64,000 nt of DNA from Thermithiobacillus tepidarius DSM 3134 (GCF_000423825.1 NZ_AUIS01000004.1:145351-209350), one strand, 5' to 3'. Positions 10,317-21,520 are shown, counted from the stretch's first letter. Notes: generated by a model not told the origin, from the sequence alone. Numbers and translations are program-made.

Positions 10317-13300
10317 ATGAAACTGCGCCGCATCAAACTGTCCGGCTTCAAATCCTTCGTGGACGCGACCACCGTCGAGCTGCCCAGCCAACTGGTCGGC
10401 ATCGTCGGCCCCAACGGCTGCGGCAAGTCCAACGTGGTGGATGCGCTGCGCTGGGTGCTGGGCGAATCCTCGGCGCGCCAATTGCGCGGCGACAGCATGC
10501 TGGACGTGATCTTCAACGGCTCCCAGGCGCGCGCGCCCGTCAGCCGCGCCCAGGTGGAGCTGCGCTTCGACAACAGCGCCGGCCGGGCGCTGGGCCCCTT
10601 CGCCGGCTATGCCGAAATCGCCGTCAAGCGCGAGCTGGGGCGCGACGGCACCTCCCAGTACAGCATCAACCAGACCCGCTGCCGCCGCCGCGACGTGGCG
10701 GACCTCTTCCTCGGCACCGGCCTCGGGCCGCGCGCCTACGCCATCATCGAGCAGGGCATGATCTCGCGCATCATCGAGGCGCGGCCCGAAGACATGCGCG
10801 CCTTCCTGGAGGAAGCCAGCGGCGTGAGCCGCTACAAGGAGCGCCGCCGGGAGACGGAGCTGCGCATCGAGCACACCCGCGAGAATCTGGCGCGCGTCAC
10901 CGACCTGTGCCAGGAGCTGGAGAGCCAGTTGAAGCGCCTGGAGCGGCAGGCGGAGGCGGCCCGGCGCTACCGCGCCTTCAAGGCCGAGGAGCGGCAGCTG
11001 CAGGCGGCCCGCCTGCGCCGCCGGCTGACGGACCTGGAAGCGGAGATGGATGGCCGCCGGACCGACATGGCCGCCCTACGCATCCAACTGGAGGAAGCGA
11101 CCGCCCGCCTGCGCAGCCTGGAGGCGCAGGGCCTGCGTGAGCGCGAGGCCTTTCAGCAGGCGCAGGCACAGGCCAACGACGCCCAGGGCCGCTACTACGC
11201 CAGCGCCGCCGAGCTGGCGCGCCTGGAGCAGCAGTTGGCGCACCTGGCCCAGGAGGAGCAGCGACTGCAGTCCGAGCGGGACAAGCTGCTGCGCGAGGAG
11301 GCCGAGATGCGCCGGCAAGCGGCGGATCTGGACCAGTACCTGACCGAAGCGGACAAGCGCCTGCGCGACCTGGAGGCGAAACGGGCCGCCGCGCGGAGCG
11401 AGGAAAGCACCGCACGCGACGCGCTGCATCAGGCCGAGAGCGAGCTGACGGCGGCGGAGCGGGACATCAATGCCCTGGAACAGGAGGCCAACGGCTTCCG
11501 GCGCGAGGTGCAGGTGCAGGGCGCGCGCCTGGAGCAGTTGCGCGCGCGCCTGCAGGACCTGCACCAACGTCGGCAGCGCCTGCAGGCCGAGGCCGCCGCG
11601 CCGGCCGCAGTACCCGCCGACGGCTTGCGCGGCGAGTGCGCTGCCCTCGAGGCCGCCGTGGCCGCTGCCCGTGATCAGGAACAGGCGCTGCTGGCCCGCC
11701 TGGGCGAGCTGCGCCGCAACGTGGAGCAAGCGGACAAGGCGTTCGACGACAGCCGCGAGCGCTACCAGACCCGACGCGCCCAATGGCAGGCGTTGGAGCA
11801 AAGCGTTGCTGCCATGAGCCGCCCCGGCGAGGGCCTGAAGCGTTTGGCGGAGCAGTTGGGCGACCAGGCGCGCATGCTGCTGGAACAGCTCCAGGTGGAG
11901 CCCGGCTGGGAGCAGGCGGTGGAAACGGTGCTGGGCTGGCGCCTGAAGGCGCTGCAAGTGGATGATCTCGAGACCGCGCTGCCGCGCGACTGGTTGGGGC
12001 GGCAGAAGAACGGTCAGTTCGCCCTGCTCGAAGCCGGCGCCGGCGCAGTGTCGATGCCCACGCCGGACGCCCTGCTGCACAAGCTGCACTGGCAGGGGAG
12101 CGGCGCCAATCCCCTGGCCGGCTGGCTGGCCGGCATCCGCTGCGCGCCGGACCTGGACGGTGCCCTGCGCGCACGCGGCACGCTGCAGGTCGGCGAGTTT
12201 TGGATCACGCCGGATGGCGTTCTGCTGGGCCGGCATTCCTTCGAATGGGACCGCGGCCAAGCCCAGGACAGCCTGTTGCGCAAGCGCGAGGAGGTGATGC
12301 ACCTGGCCGGCGAAGTCGCCGCGCTGGAGTCCGTGCATGAAGCGGCGCGCGGCGCGCGCGAGGGCCTGCGCCAGGAGTTGACGCAGTTGGAGCAGGCCCT
12401 GAACCTGGCCCGGCGGGAGCTGCAGGAACGGCAGCAGCAGCTCGGGCGCCTGCAGGCGGATCTGGCGCGTCGGGAGGCGGAGCAGGCCGCCCACGCCCGG
12501 CGCATGCAGCAGGTTGCCGAGGAACTACAGGCTTTGGATGAGCAGGCGGCCACCGTGGAGGAAAGCCTGCGCGCGGCCGAGCAGGCGCGTGCGGTGGCGG
12601 ACAGCCGCCTGCGCAATCTCGACAGCCAGCTCGAGCCGGCGCAGGAGGCGAGGAGCCGCGCCCGCGAGCACCTGCAGATCCAGCGCAGCCAGTTTTCGCG
12701 CCTGCGCGAAAGCCTGCACCAGCTCGAATTGCAAATGCAGGGCCTGCAGGTGGAGTCCAAGGCCAAGCAGGCCGCCAAAACCGAAGCCGAGCAGCGCCTG
12801 GGCCAGTGCCTGGCGCGCCTGCAGCAGACCGAAGCCGCGCAGGCGGCCGGCAGTGCGGCAAGGCCGGCGCTCGAGGAGAGCTTGCAGGCCTGTCTGCGGC
12901 AGCGCGATGAGTTGGAGGCGCAGCTGCGCGAGGCCCGCAATCATCAGGAAAGCATCGAGGCGCAGCTGCGCCAGGTGGAGGAGATGCGCCTACAGGTGAC
13001 GCACGAAGGCGAGCGGCTGCGCCAGCAGGTACAGGCGGCCGAGCTGCACCTGAGCGCCGGCATGGCCAAGGCCGAGGAGCTGGGCCAGCAGTTGGCGGCA
13101 CTGCTGCCCTACGTGGGTCCCGAGGAAGGCGAGCAGGTCGACGTCGAACGCATGCTGGAAGCCCTGACCGCCTTGTCACTGGATGAGATCGATGCGCGGC
13201 TGGAGCAGCTCGGGCGGCGCATCGGGGCATTGGGCAACGTCAACCTGGCCGCCATCGAGGAGCAGCAGCAGGTGGCCGAACGCAAGGGTTATCTGGATGC

Positions 13301-13847
13301 CCAATACGCCGATCTAAACGATGCCCTGGAAACGCTGGAGGCGGCCATCCGGCGCATGGACAAGGAGACCCGCGAGCGCTTCCAGCAAACCTTCGAGGCG
13401 GTCAACCGGAATTTCCAGGCGCTCTTTCCGCGCCTCTTCGGCGGCGGCGAAGCCCGGCTCGCCCTGACCGAGGACAATCTGCTGGAGGCGGGCGTCAGCG
13501 TGACCGCGCGTCCGCCCGGCAAGCGCAACAGCAGCATTCACCTCTTGTCCGGCGGCGAGAAGTCACTGACGGCGGTGGCGCTCGTGTTTGCCCTGTTTCA
13601 GCTCAATCCGGCGCCCTTCTGCGTGCTGGACGAGGTGGACGCGCCCCTGGACGAGGCCAACGTCGGACGCTTTTGCGACATGGTGCGGGAGATGTCCGGC
13701 GAGACCCAATTCCTCTTCATCACCCACAACAAGGTAACCATGCAACTGGCCGATCACCTGATCGGCGTCACCATGGCCGAGCCCGGGGTGTCGCGCATCG
13801 TCAGCGTGGACGTTGAAGAGGCGGCCCGCATGGCGGGCGTGGCCTGA
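10317..13847 (+). CDS. smc: chromosome segregation ATPase SMC
   Basis: 1176 residues with the full SMC layout: N-terminal ATPase lobe with Walker A GPNGCGKS at 31-38 and FLEEASGVSRYKERRRETE near 170, a long coiled coil, a hinge at roughly 510-660, the returning coil, then LLSGGEKSLTAVALVFALF (signature) and VLDEVDAPLDEANV (Walker B) near the C-terminus. SMC with ScpAB organises and segregates the chromosome. Having SMC rather than MukB is typical outside the Enterobacterales. The downstream neighbour converges after 9 bases, so smc is not in an operon with ligA here. Confidence 0.97.
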   Translation: MKLRRIKLSGFKSFVDATTVELPSQLVGIVGPNGCGKSNVVDALRWVLGESSARQLRGDSMLDVIFNGSQARAPVSRAQVELRFDNSAGRALGPFAGYAEIAVKRELGRDGTSQYSINQTRCRRRDVADLFLGTGLGPRAYAIIEQGMISRIIEARPEDMRAFLEEASGVSRYKERRRETELRIEHTRENLARVTDLCQELESQLKRLERQAEAARRYRAFKAEERQLQAARLRRRLTDLEAEMDGRRTDMAALRIQLEEATARLRSLEAQGLREREAFQQAQAQANDAQGRYYASAAELARLEQQLAHLAQEEQRLQSERDKLLREEAEMRRQAADLDQYLTEADKRLRDLEAKRAAARSEESTARDALHQAESELTAAERDINALEQEANGFRREVQVQGARLEQLRARLQDLHQRRQRLQAEAAAPAAVPADGLRGECAALEAAVAAARDQEQALLARLGELRRNVEQADKAFDDSRERYQTRRAQWQALEQSVAAMSRPGEGLKRLAEQLGDQARMLLEQLQVEPGWEQAVETVLGWRLKALQVDDLETALPRDWLGRQKNGQFALLEAGAGAVSMPTPDALLHKLHWQGSGANPLAGWLAGIRCAPDLDGALRARGTLQVGEFWITPDGVLLGRHSFEWDRGQAQDSLLRKREEVMHLAGEVAALESVHEAARGAREGLRQELTQLEQALNLARRELQERQQQLGRLQADLARREAEQAAHARRMQQVAEELQALDEQAATVEESLRAAEQARAVADSRLRNLDSQLEPAQEARSRAREHLQIQRSQFSRLRESLHQLELQMQGLQVESKAKQAAKTEAEQRLGQCLARLQQTEAAQAAGSAARPALEESLQACLRQRDELEAQLREARNHQESIEAQLRQVEEMRLQVTHEGERLRQQVQAAELHLSAGMAKAEELGQQLAALLPYVGPEEGEQVDVERMLEALTALSLDEIDARLEQLGRRIGALGNVNLAAIEEQQQVAERKGYLDAQYADLNDALETLEAAIRRMDKETRERFQQTFEAVNRNFQALFPRLFGGGEARLALTEDNLLEAGVSVTARPPGKRNSSIHLLSGGEKSLTAVALVFALFQLNPAPFCVLDEVDAPLDEANVGRFCDMVREMSGETQFLFITHNKVTMQLADHLIGVTMAEPGVSRIVSVDVEEAARMAGVA

Positions 13848-13856
13848 GGCGACGCT

Positions 13857-14555
13857 TCAGTTTCCGGTTCTAAGTGACGGATTTTCTTGTTGAATGCGCT
13901 CGCCGCTCAGGTCCAGGATCGGCCAGCCGGCCCGTTCAGCGTGCTCGCGCAGTTGCGGGTCGGGATTGACGGCCACTGGATGCTCGACTTCGCGGAGCAG
14001 GGGCAAGTCGTTGTGGGAATCGCTGTAGAAGTGGCTGCCCGCCAGGCTGTGGTGGGTGTTTTCCAGCCATTGGCGCAGGCGCGTCACCTTGCCCTCGCGA
14101 AAGCAGGGCGTGCCGAAGACGCGCCCGGTGTAGCGCTCGCCGATGGCTTCGGGCTCGGTGGCGATGAGGTGGGGGATGCCGAAGACTTCGGCGATGGGCC
14201 GGGTCACGAAGCTGTTGGTGGCGGTGATGATGACCAGTTCGTCGCCCCGGCTGCGGTGCCGCTCCACCAGGGCGCGCGCCGCCGGCGTGATCATGGCCTG
14301 GATGCGGCTTTCCAGGAACTGCGCATGCCAGCGGCGCAGATCCGCCAGGGAGTGGCTGGCCAGGGGCTTCAGCTGAAAGTCCAGGAACTCGTGGATATCC
14401 AGGGTGCCGGCGACGTATTCGGCGTAAAAGCGCTCGTTCTGCGCGCGGAAGCGCTCGCCGTCCAGCACGCCCAAATCGATGAGAAACTCGCACCAGGCGT
14501 GATCGCTGTCGCCGCGCAGGAGGGTGTTGTCCAGGTCGAACAGGGCCAGAGGCAT
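13857..14555 (-). CDS. HAD-IB family phosphatase (SerB/CicA-like)
   Basis: 232 residues from the ATG at 14555, which has GGTGGAGA 8 bases upstream; an upstream in-frame ATG at 14594 lacks this. HAD motifs: ALFDLDNTLLRGDSD (nucleophile Asp7, acid Asp9), ITATNSFVTRPIAEVFGIPH (motif II region), REGKV with the lysine, and YSDSHNDLPLL (motif IV). The type is the COG0560 phosphoserine-phosphatase-like group that also includes small phospholipid and nucleotide phosphatases; the true substrate is unknown. It converges on smc and follows the membrane protein gene at 14620. Confidence 0.85.
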   Translation of the reverse strand: MPLALFDLDNTLLRGDSDHAWCEFLIDLGVLDGERFRAQNERFYAEYVAGTLDIHEFLDFQLKPLASHSLADLRRWHAQFLESRIQAMITPAARALVERHRSRGDELVIITATNSFVTRPIAEVFGIPHLIATEPEAIGERYTGRVFGTPCFREGKVTRLRQWLENTHHSLAGSHFYSDSHNDLPLLREVEHPVAVNPDPQLREHAERAGWPILDLSGERIQQENPSLRTGN

Positions 14556-14619
14556 GCGGGGTCTCCACCGGAAAAAGGCAGAGGATACGCACAAGGCCCT
14601 GCCAGCGCAATTTCCCGGT

Positions 14620-15207
14620 TCAGGAGCCGCCGCCCGCGCCGGCGGGCGCCAGTCCGGCCAGCTTCTTCTGCACGCTGTCCTGCGCGTAGGTGACGACCAG
14701 CAGTCCCAGCTTTTCGTTGAGCCCCATGATGGGCACCGCCACTCGGATGTCGCCGCGCTCGTCGCGGTCGACCACGACCCGATCCTGCTGCATCAGCCCG
14801 GCCGGGAAGACGGCGGCCATCTCCTGGCCCTCCAGCTTCTTGTTGGTGGCCAGGACGATGGTGCCGTCGGGCCGCACCAAGGCCATCTGCCGGAGATAAG
14901 GCTCCTTGATGAACTCGTTGAAATAGCGGTTGATCTGGTCGTAGTTGGCGTTGATGAGTTCGCTGCGGATGGCCCAGGCCAGTGGAATGGAGGAAAAGCG
15001 CAGCAGCTCGACAGTCTGCTCGTTGAGTGCCTGTGCGGCTTGCCTGGCGAGTTCCGTCCGTTGCGCCTCGAGCTGCTTCCCGGCGCTGCGCTCGGTCCAC
15101 AGCTTCCAGAGATACAAGGCGCCCGCCAGCAGCAGCAGAACGCCGATGGCGGCCAGGCAGAAGGTGCGGGCGGGAGACCGCCTGGAGGCGGTTGTGGTAT
15201 TGTTCAT
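14620..15207 (-). CDS. hypothetical membrane-anchored protein with sensor-like periplasmic domain
   Basis: 195 residues, not recognised by name. One membrane span at about 15-37 is followed by a helical stretch rich in Gln/Glu/Ala (to about 85), then a sheet-rich domain containing LRQMALVRPDGTIVLATNKKLEGQ and GDIRVAVPIMGLNEKLGLLVVTYAQD. This ordering (span, helix, PAS/cache-like fold that reads a ligand) resembles a single-cache sensor, but no output domain follows. The ATG at 15207 has a GGAG 7 bases upstream. It sits in the gap between smc and ligA where many relatives keep zipA, yet it has no ZipA C-terminal FtsZ-binding features I can see. Confidence 0.6.
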   Translation of the reverse strand: MNNTTTASRRSPARTFCLAAIGVLLLLAGALYLWKLWTERSAGKQLEAQRTELARQAAQALNEQTVELLRFSSIPLAWAIRSELINANYDQINRYFNEFIKEPYLRQMALVRPDGTIVLATNKKLEGQEMAAVFPAGLMQQDRVVVDRDERGDIRVAVPIMGLNEKLGLLVVTYAQDSVQKKLAGLAPAGAGGGS

Positions 15208-15347
15208 GTGGCGACTCCGTGGCGGCAGTGATGGTCTCGAAAAAGTATAGCTGAGCACGACCGCCCTCGAAGGAAAATCGCCGATAAGTCCGATAATTGA
15301 ACGGCAAAGTGCATGTTTCGCGTCCGGTGCGGCCAGCCGGCAGCTGA

Positions 15348-17399
<2,052 letters not shown>

Positions 17400-17416
17400 A
17401 AGGCGGGACGCTCAAT

Positions 17417-17452
17417 GCTCAAAGGCCCCGCCATGCGACGGGGCCTTTGAGC
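17417..17452. terminator. strong hairpin between ligA and the low-complexity gene
   Basis: A perfect 14-bp stem (GCTCAAAGGCCCCG with its complement), 8-base loop. It lies between convergent genes and probably serves both, although neither side has a long T run. Confidence 0.75.
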
Positions 17453-17494
17453 CAGGTTGAGACGGATCTTAACCCACTTGCGACAAGCAGCTGC

Positions 17495-18748
17495 TTAGGG
17501 TGCGGTGCCCGACGGGCTCATCGGCCCCATGGGGCTCGTGCTGCCGGACGAAGTGCCGGTACCAGTGGTGGTGCCGGTGCCCACGCTGGAGCCGGTGACT
17601 GCACCCGTGCTGGTGTCAGTGCCCGTGCTGGATCCGACCCCGGCGCCGGTGCTGGAGCCGGCACCCATGCCGGTGCCGTCCATGGATCCCGCGCCGGTTG
17701 CCCCCGGCGTGCCGCTGGCGCTGCCCGGGCCAGCCTGATCGGCCTCGCCGGCGCCGGTGCCGGAGCCCATGCTGGAACCGGTGCCGCTGCTCATGCCGTT
17801 GCCGGTGCTGGAGCCGGTGCCCATGCTGCTGCCGGATTCCACCGAGCTCGTGCCGCTGCTGGAGGGCGTGCCGCCGCCGGCGGCACCGCCTGTGCTGCCG
17901 GTGCCCATGCTGGAGCGGTAGCCCGCACCATCGGAGCTCTTGCTGGAGCTGCCGCCGGCCAGTTGCAGGGCAGCCATTTGGTAGCCTTTGCCGGGCGTGA
18001 AGTTCATGCTGGAGCCGCCGCTCACGCCGGCGCCGCTCTTGCCGCCCGTGCCCAAGCCATCGGTCTCAACGTTGCTGCTGCCGCCCGTCGAGCTGCCGGT
18101 ACCGGAATCCATGCCGCTGCCGGTGCTGGAGCCGGTGCTCCCGCCCGCGGCACCGCCCTCGCTGCCGGAGCCCATGCTGGAGCGGCTGCCGGCACCGGTG
18201 GAGGTACTGGATTCCTCGCTGGACTTCTTGCTGGATTTCTTGGTGCTGGAACTGGAGCCGGTAGTGCTGTCCGCTGCGGCCAGATGCATGTTCAGGCCGG
18301 CGGAAGCGCGCTGGTCCTTGGCAGGCACGGTGTTCATGCTGGAGCCGCCGCTCACCCCGGCGCCGCTGCCGCTACCCGAAGTGCCGCTTTTGCCCGGGCT
18401 ATCGGAGCTGGTGCCGCTCCCGCTGCCCATGCTGGAACCCGTCCCGCTGGCGCCGGTGCCGGCATCGGTGGAGCTGTCGCTGTTGCCGGAAGTGCTCATG
18501 CCGGTGTCGGCGCTGGAACCGGAGCCTGAGCCGGCGGTGTTGGCCGACCCTGTGCTCGATCCGGTCGCTCCCTTGTCCTTCTCCTTGGAGCCCATGCTCA
18601 ACACAATGGCTGCAGGGGCGTTTGCCTGAGCCTGTTTCGAAACGGCGTCATGGTCACCGTGCCGATCGAGGGCGGAGGCCATCGACGCGGTGCCCAGAGA
18701 AATCGAACCAGCCAGAGCGGCCAATATGAGATTGCGGTTTATCATCAT
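17495..18748 (-). CDS. secreted Ser/Gly/Thr-rich low-complexity protein with internal duplication
   Basis: 417 residues, no recognised family. Residues 1-26 are a classic signal peptide (NLILAALAGSISLG, cleavage after ASA). Most of the rest is built of Gly, Ser, Thr, Met and Ala in GTGSSMGSG-type units, with no cysteine. Three less repetitive islands stand out: PAAIVLSMGSKEKDKG (about 45-60), GVSGGSSMNTVPAKDQRASA and GVSGGSSMNFTPGKGYQMAA; the last two and their flanks (SRSSMGSGSEGGAAGG and YRSSMGTGSTGGAAGG) form two copies of a repeat of roughly 110 residues. AAGGAG stands before two adjacent ATGs; the second (18745) has better spacing. It may be a surface or matrix protein; this is inference only. 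Confidence 0.75.
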   Translation of the reverse strand: MMINRNLILAALAGSISLGTASMASALDRHGDHDAVSKQAQANAPAAIVLSMGSKEKDKGATGSSTGSANTAGSGSGSSADTGMSTSGNSDSSTDAGTGASGTGSSMGSGSGTSSDSPGKSGTSGSGSGAGVSGGSSMNTVPAKDQRASAGLNMHLAAADSTTGSSSSTKKSSKKSSEESSTSTGAGSRSSMGSGSEGGAAGGSTGSSTGSGMDSGTGSSTGGSSNVETDGLGTGGKSGAGVSGGSSMNFTPGKGYQMAALQLAGGSSSKSSDGAGYRSSMGTGSTGGAAGGGTPSSSGTSSVESGSSMGTGSSTGNGMSSGTGSSMGSGTGAGEADQAGPGSASGTPGATGAGSMDGTGMGAGSSTGAGVGSSTGTDTSTGAVTGSSVGTGTTTGTGTSSGSTSPMGPMSPSGTAP

Positions 18749-19416
18749 GCGTCTCCTTAGCTTCAGTCCATTTCACCGGTTTCGGTGAATGGGCAGCTTG
18801 GTGCGTCAAAGATCAGATCAACTCGCAAGTCAATCCGCTATGCAGTTAACAAGTCATCGGGCCCTGGCTGACGCCTGCAACCCGACTCGGTCTCAGACTC
18901 GCCGACGGCATTAGAGTTGCAGAAGATAGGTATTTTGTCGGATATTTTAAGATAAAGATCTGGACCGATTAAAAAACCAAATTTGTCCTATAAAGCATGG
19001 TTTGTAGATATTTCTTGGATAACATCTGATTAAAGTTAGCAAGCTATGATTTTCTTGGCCGGCGATTTCGACGTTTGTCAAAGATAAGATGTCTTCACTG
19101 AAACTTGATTGAAGCTGTTGCCAATGTCAACCCAAGATATCCTGCGCGTAAAGCCGTTTGGGAGTGTTGGCCGGGCTTTATCGGCAACACCCAAATTATC
19201 CCGCCCGAGGACGGCGGGTTCCGGGCTGCCTGGAACGCGGTATTTTCGCAGGGTCGTCTGCAAGCGGGGCCGAATCGAAGCCGCTTTATGGGGATGATGT
19301 GGCGGAATGAAGCTGCCGGAAGCAGGGCAAGCATTCTGCGTGCGGCAAAGCAGAAGGACTTTTATTCGTGGTCACGGGCACGGCGCCCGACCGGGCGCCG
19401 TCGAGTCAGGCCCGTC
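18749..19416. other. long gene-free AT-rich region
   Basis: Nearly 670 bases with no convincing gene. 18930-19130 is far AT-richer than the rest of the window. An inverted repeat CTGCAAC (18875-18881) / GTTGCAG (18916-18922) encloses 34 bases, and GTGTTG..CAACAC near 19164-19190 can form a hairpin. The promoter of the low-complexity secreted protein should lie at the left side. Small frames on both strands (19078-19334) have no ribosome site or family resemblance. Confidence 0.6.
19381..19400 (-). terminator. GC-rich hairpin after the small lipoprotein gene
   Basis: CGGCGCC and GGCGCCG arms, 6-base loop, 17 bases past the lipoprotein stop on the minus strand. No T run follows directly, so it could instead be a plain palindrome. 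Confidence 0.4.
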
Positions 19417-19602
19417 CTAGCCGGAGCCCGGGAACGGGTTCGGGGTGGGGTTGGGACCGGGTACGGCGCTGCCGGGCTGCTGAGCACCGGTTTGCCCCGT
19501 GCTGCTGCCAGTGCCCGACGCGGCAGGAGTTGTGGCGCAGGCGGCCGTGCCCAAAGCGAGCAGTCCAAGCAGCATGAAATGTTTGAAGTGAAGGCGATGC
19601 AT
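19417..19602 (-). CDS. very small lipoprotein with Pro/Gly/Thr-rich tail
   Basis: 61 residues. The start at 19602 has GAGGAG 8 bases upstream. Residues 1-21 form a lipoprotein signal with lipobox LGTAAC, so Cys22 would be acylated. The mature part is only about 40 residues of ATTPAASGTGSSTGQTG and PGPNPTPNPFPG type, without predicted fold. Its GTGSSTG unit also occurs in the secreted low-complexity protein 0.7 kb away on the same strand, hinting at related origin or function. Too short for family assignment, but signal, lipobox and ribosome site together make it credible. Confidence 0.65.
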   Translation of the reverse strand: MHRLHFKHFMLLGLLALGTAACATTPAASGTGSSTGQTGAQQPGSAVPGPNPTPNPFPGSG

Positions 19603-19799
19603 CGCTGTTCTCCTCTCGTCGAGCCTGGCAACCCCTGCGGTCGCCATGCCGCTCGGCCCCCATTGTAAGGCTTGACCATCGGGTGGACAGGGGAATAGGT
19701 CGGATGAATGCCGGCTGGGCGTCCTGGTAGAGGCGCGCGCTTGGGGAAAGGCGGCTTTCCGGGTTAGGATGTGCGCACGTATCCTGTGGAAGCTATCGC

Positions 19800-21359
19800 A
19801 TGTCCATCGAAGCCCTGATTGCCGCGCTCGTGCTCCTGCCCGTACTGATATTGTTGTGGCAGGTGATGCAGCTGACTCGCCAGCAGGCGCAGATCCGCGA
19901 TGCCCTGCTGCGCCAGGAAACGCGCATGGACGAACAGGGCCGTCGCGCCGAAGCTTTGGGACAGCAGTCGGAAAGCCGGGCGCGCAATGTGGAAGAGGTG
20001 GTGCGCCAACTGGATCAACACCTGCGCGACGGCCATGCCGCCGCGCAGCAGCAGCAATTGGCGGCCATGCACCAGTTGCAGGAAACCCTGCTGGAGCGCT
20101 TCGCCAGCTTGCAGCAGGGGCTGGAGCGCCGCCTCGGCGAGGCGCTGGGCGCGCAGGCGGACATGGCGGGGCAGCTGCGCGAGATCCTGCTGGAACGCTT
20201 CGAGGCGCTGCAAAAGGCGGTGGCATCCAGCCTCAACGACGGCCATGACGGCCAGCAGCAGGCCCTGGCCGCCTTGCGCGAGCAACTGCAGGCGGCCTTG
20301 GCCGCCAACCAGAACCACTTCGAGATCCGCCAAGGCGAAGCCCTCAAGATCCTGCAGGACAGCCTGCGCGCCGGCATGGAGCTGGTGCAGCGGCAAGTGG
20401 CGGAGGCGCTGGCGCGCAACGCCGAGGAACTGGGCAAGCGCGTGGAGGGCCTGACGCAGACCACCGACAGTCGCCTGCAGGAAATCAGCGGCCAGGTGGA
20501 GCGGCGCCTGTCCGAGGGCTTCGAGAAGACAACCGCCACCTTTGCCGACGTGGTCAAGCGGCTGGCCCTCATTGACGAGGCGCAGAAAAAGATCACCGAG
20601 CTGTCCGGCAACGTCATCAGCCTGCAGGAGGTGCTCACCGACAAGCGCTCGCGCGGCGCCTTCGGCGAGGTGCAGCTCTATGGCCTCATCCGCAACGTGT
20701 TGCCCGAGTCCAGCTTCGCCGTCCAGCACACGCTGAAGAACGGCACGCGGGTGGACTGCATTCTCTTCCTGCCCGAGCCCACCGGCCACGTCGCCATCGA
20801 TGCCAAATTTCCCCTGGAAAGCTACCGGCGCATGACCGACATCCACCTGCCGGAGAGCGAGCGCAAGCAGGCCGAGCGCCAGTTCAAGGTGGACATCCGC
20901 AAGCACATCCAGGACATCGCCGGCAAGTACATCATCCCTGGCCATACGGCCGACGGCGCGGTGATGTTCATCCCGGCCGAAGCCATCTTCGCCGAGATCC
21001 ACGCCCACCATCCCGATCTCGTGGAGGAGGCCCACCGCACCCGGGTGTGGCTGTGCTCGCCCACCACCCTCATGGCCATCCTCAGCACCGCCCGCGCCGT
21101 CCTCAAGGACGCCGCCACCCGCCAGCAGGTGCACATCATCCAGGAACACCTGGCCGGCCTATCCAAGGATTTCAAGCTCTTCCAGCAGCGCATGGACGCG
21201 CTGGCCAACCACATCCGCCAAGCCAATCAGGACATCGACCAGGTCGGCATCTCCGCCAAGAAGATCAGCAAACGCTTCCAGAAGATCGAGCAGGTGGAAC
21301 TGGAGGATCTGGCGCGGGCGCATTTGACGGTGGTGCACGACGGGACGGGAGAGGATTGA
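19800..21359 (+). CDS. rmuC: DNA recombination protein RmuC
   Basis: 519 residues: an N-terminal membrane span (IEALIAALVLLPVLILLWQV), about 220 residues of coiled coil rich in Gln, Glu and Arg, and the RmuC nuclease-like domain (DUF805-unrelated, PF02646) with SRGAFGEVQLYGLIRNVLP, HVAIDAKFPLESYRRM and VMFIPAEAIFAEIHAHHPDL. RmuC limits recombination at inverted repeats and recent work ties it to defence against foreign or damaged DNA ends. The D..K and E residues of the restriction-endonuclease-like core (AIDAKFPLE) are intact. No good ribosome site; single gene. Confidence 0.95.
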   Translation: MSIEALIAALVLLPVLILLWQVMQLTRQQAQIRDALLRQETRMDEQGRRAEALGQQSESRARNVEEVVRQLDQHLRDGHAAAQQQQLAAMHQLQETLLERFASLQQGLERRLGEALGAQADMAGQLREILLERFEALQKAVASSLNDGHDGQQQALAALREQLQAALAANQNHFEIRQGEALKILQDSLRAGMELVQRQVAEALARNAEELGKRVEGLTQTTDSRLQEISGQVERRLSEGFEKTTATFADVVKRLALIDEAQKKITELSGNVISLQEVLTDKRSRGAFGEVQLYGLIRNVLPESSFAVQHTLKNGTRVDCILFLPEPTGHVAIDAKFPLESYRRMTDIHLPESERKQAERQFKVDIRKHIQDIAGKYIIPGHTADGAVMFIPAEAIFAEIHAHHPDLVEEAHRTRVWLCSPTTLMAILSTARAVLKDAATRQQVHIIQEHLAGLSKDFKLFQQRMDALANHIRQANQDIDQVGISAKKISKRFQKIEQVELEDLARAHLTVVHDGTGED

Positions 21360-21497
21360 TTCTGAGGGGTGGCGGGTTGGGCTGGGCTCGATTCAGCGCG
21401 TGACCCGGCGGGACGAAGGAAGGGCACGGCACCACCCCAGCCCCCGTTGGGCTTCGCTGCACCCAGCCCAGGCTACGTAAGTTGCCGCTTCCGGCCG

Positions 21498-21520
21498 TGG
21501 GGGCGAGCTGGCTCGCGATC
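21498..21520. repeat. REP-like palindrome (GCGAGC/GCTCGC form)
   Basis: GCGAGC, two bases, GCTCGC followed by GATC, between the convergent rmuC and mutS. This resembles the GCGAGCTTGCTCGC type of REP element known in Pseudomonas and relatives. Confidence 0.55.

Noticed and set aside
17447..18529. Ala/Gly-rich frame on the plus strand opposite the low-complexity gene
   Set aside because: Low-complexity complement of the repeat gene; no signal peptide or ribosome site, whereas the minus frame has both.
19078..19334. Short frames on both strands in the AT-rich gap
   Set aside because: No ribosome site, no composition signal and no homology I can recall.
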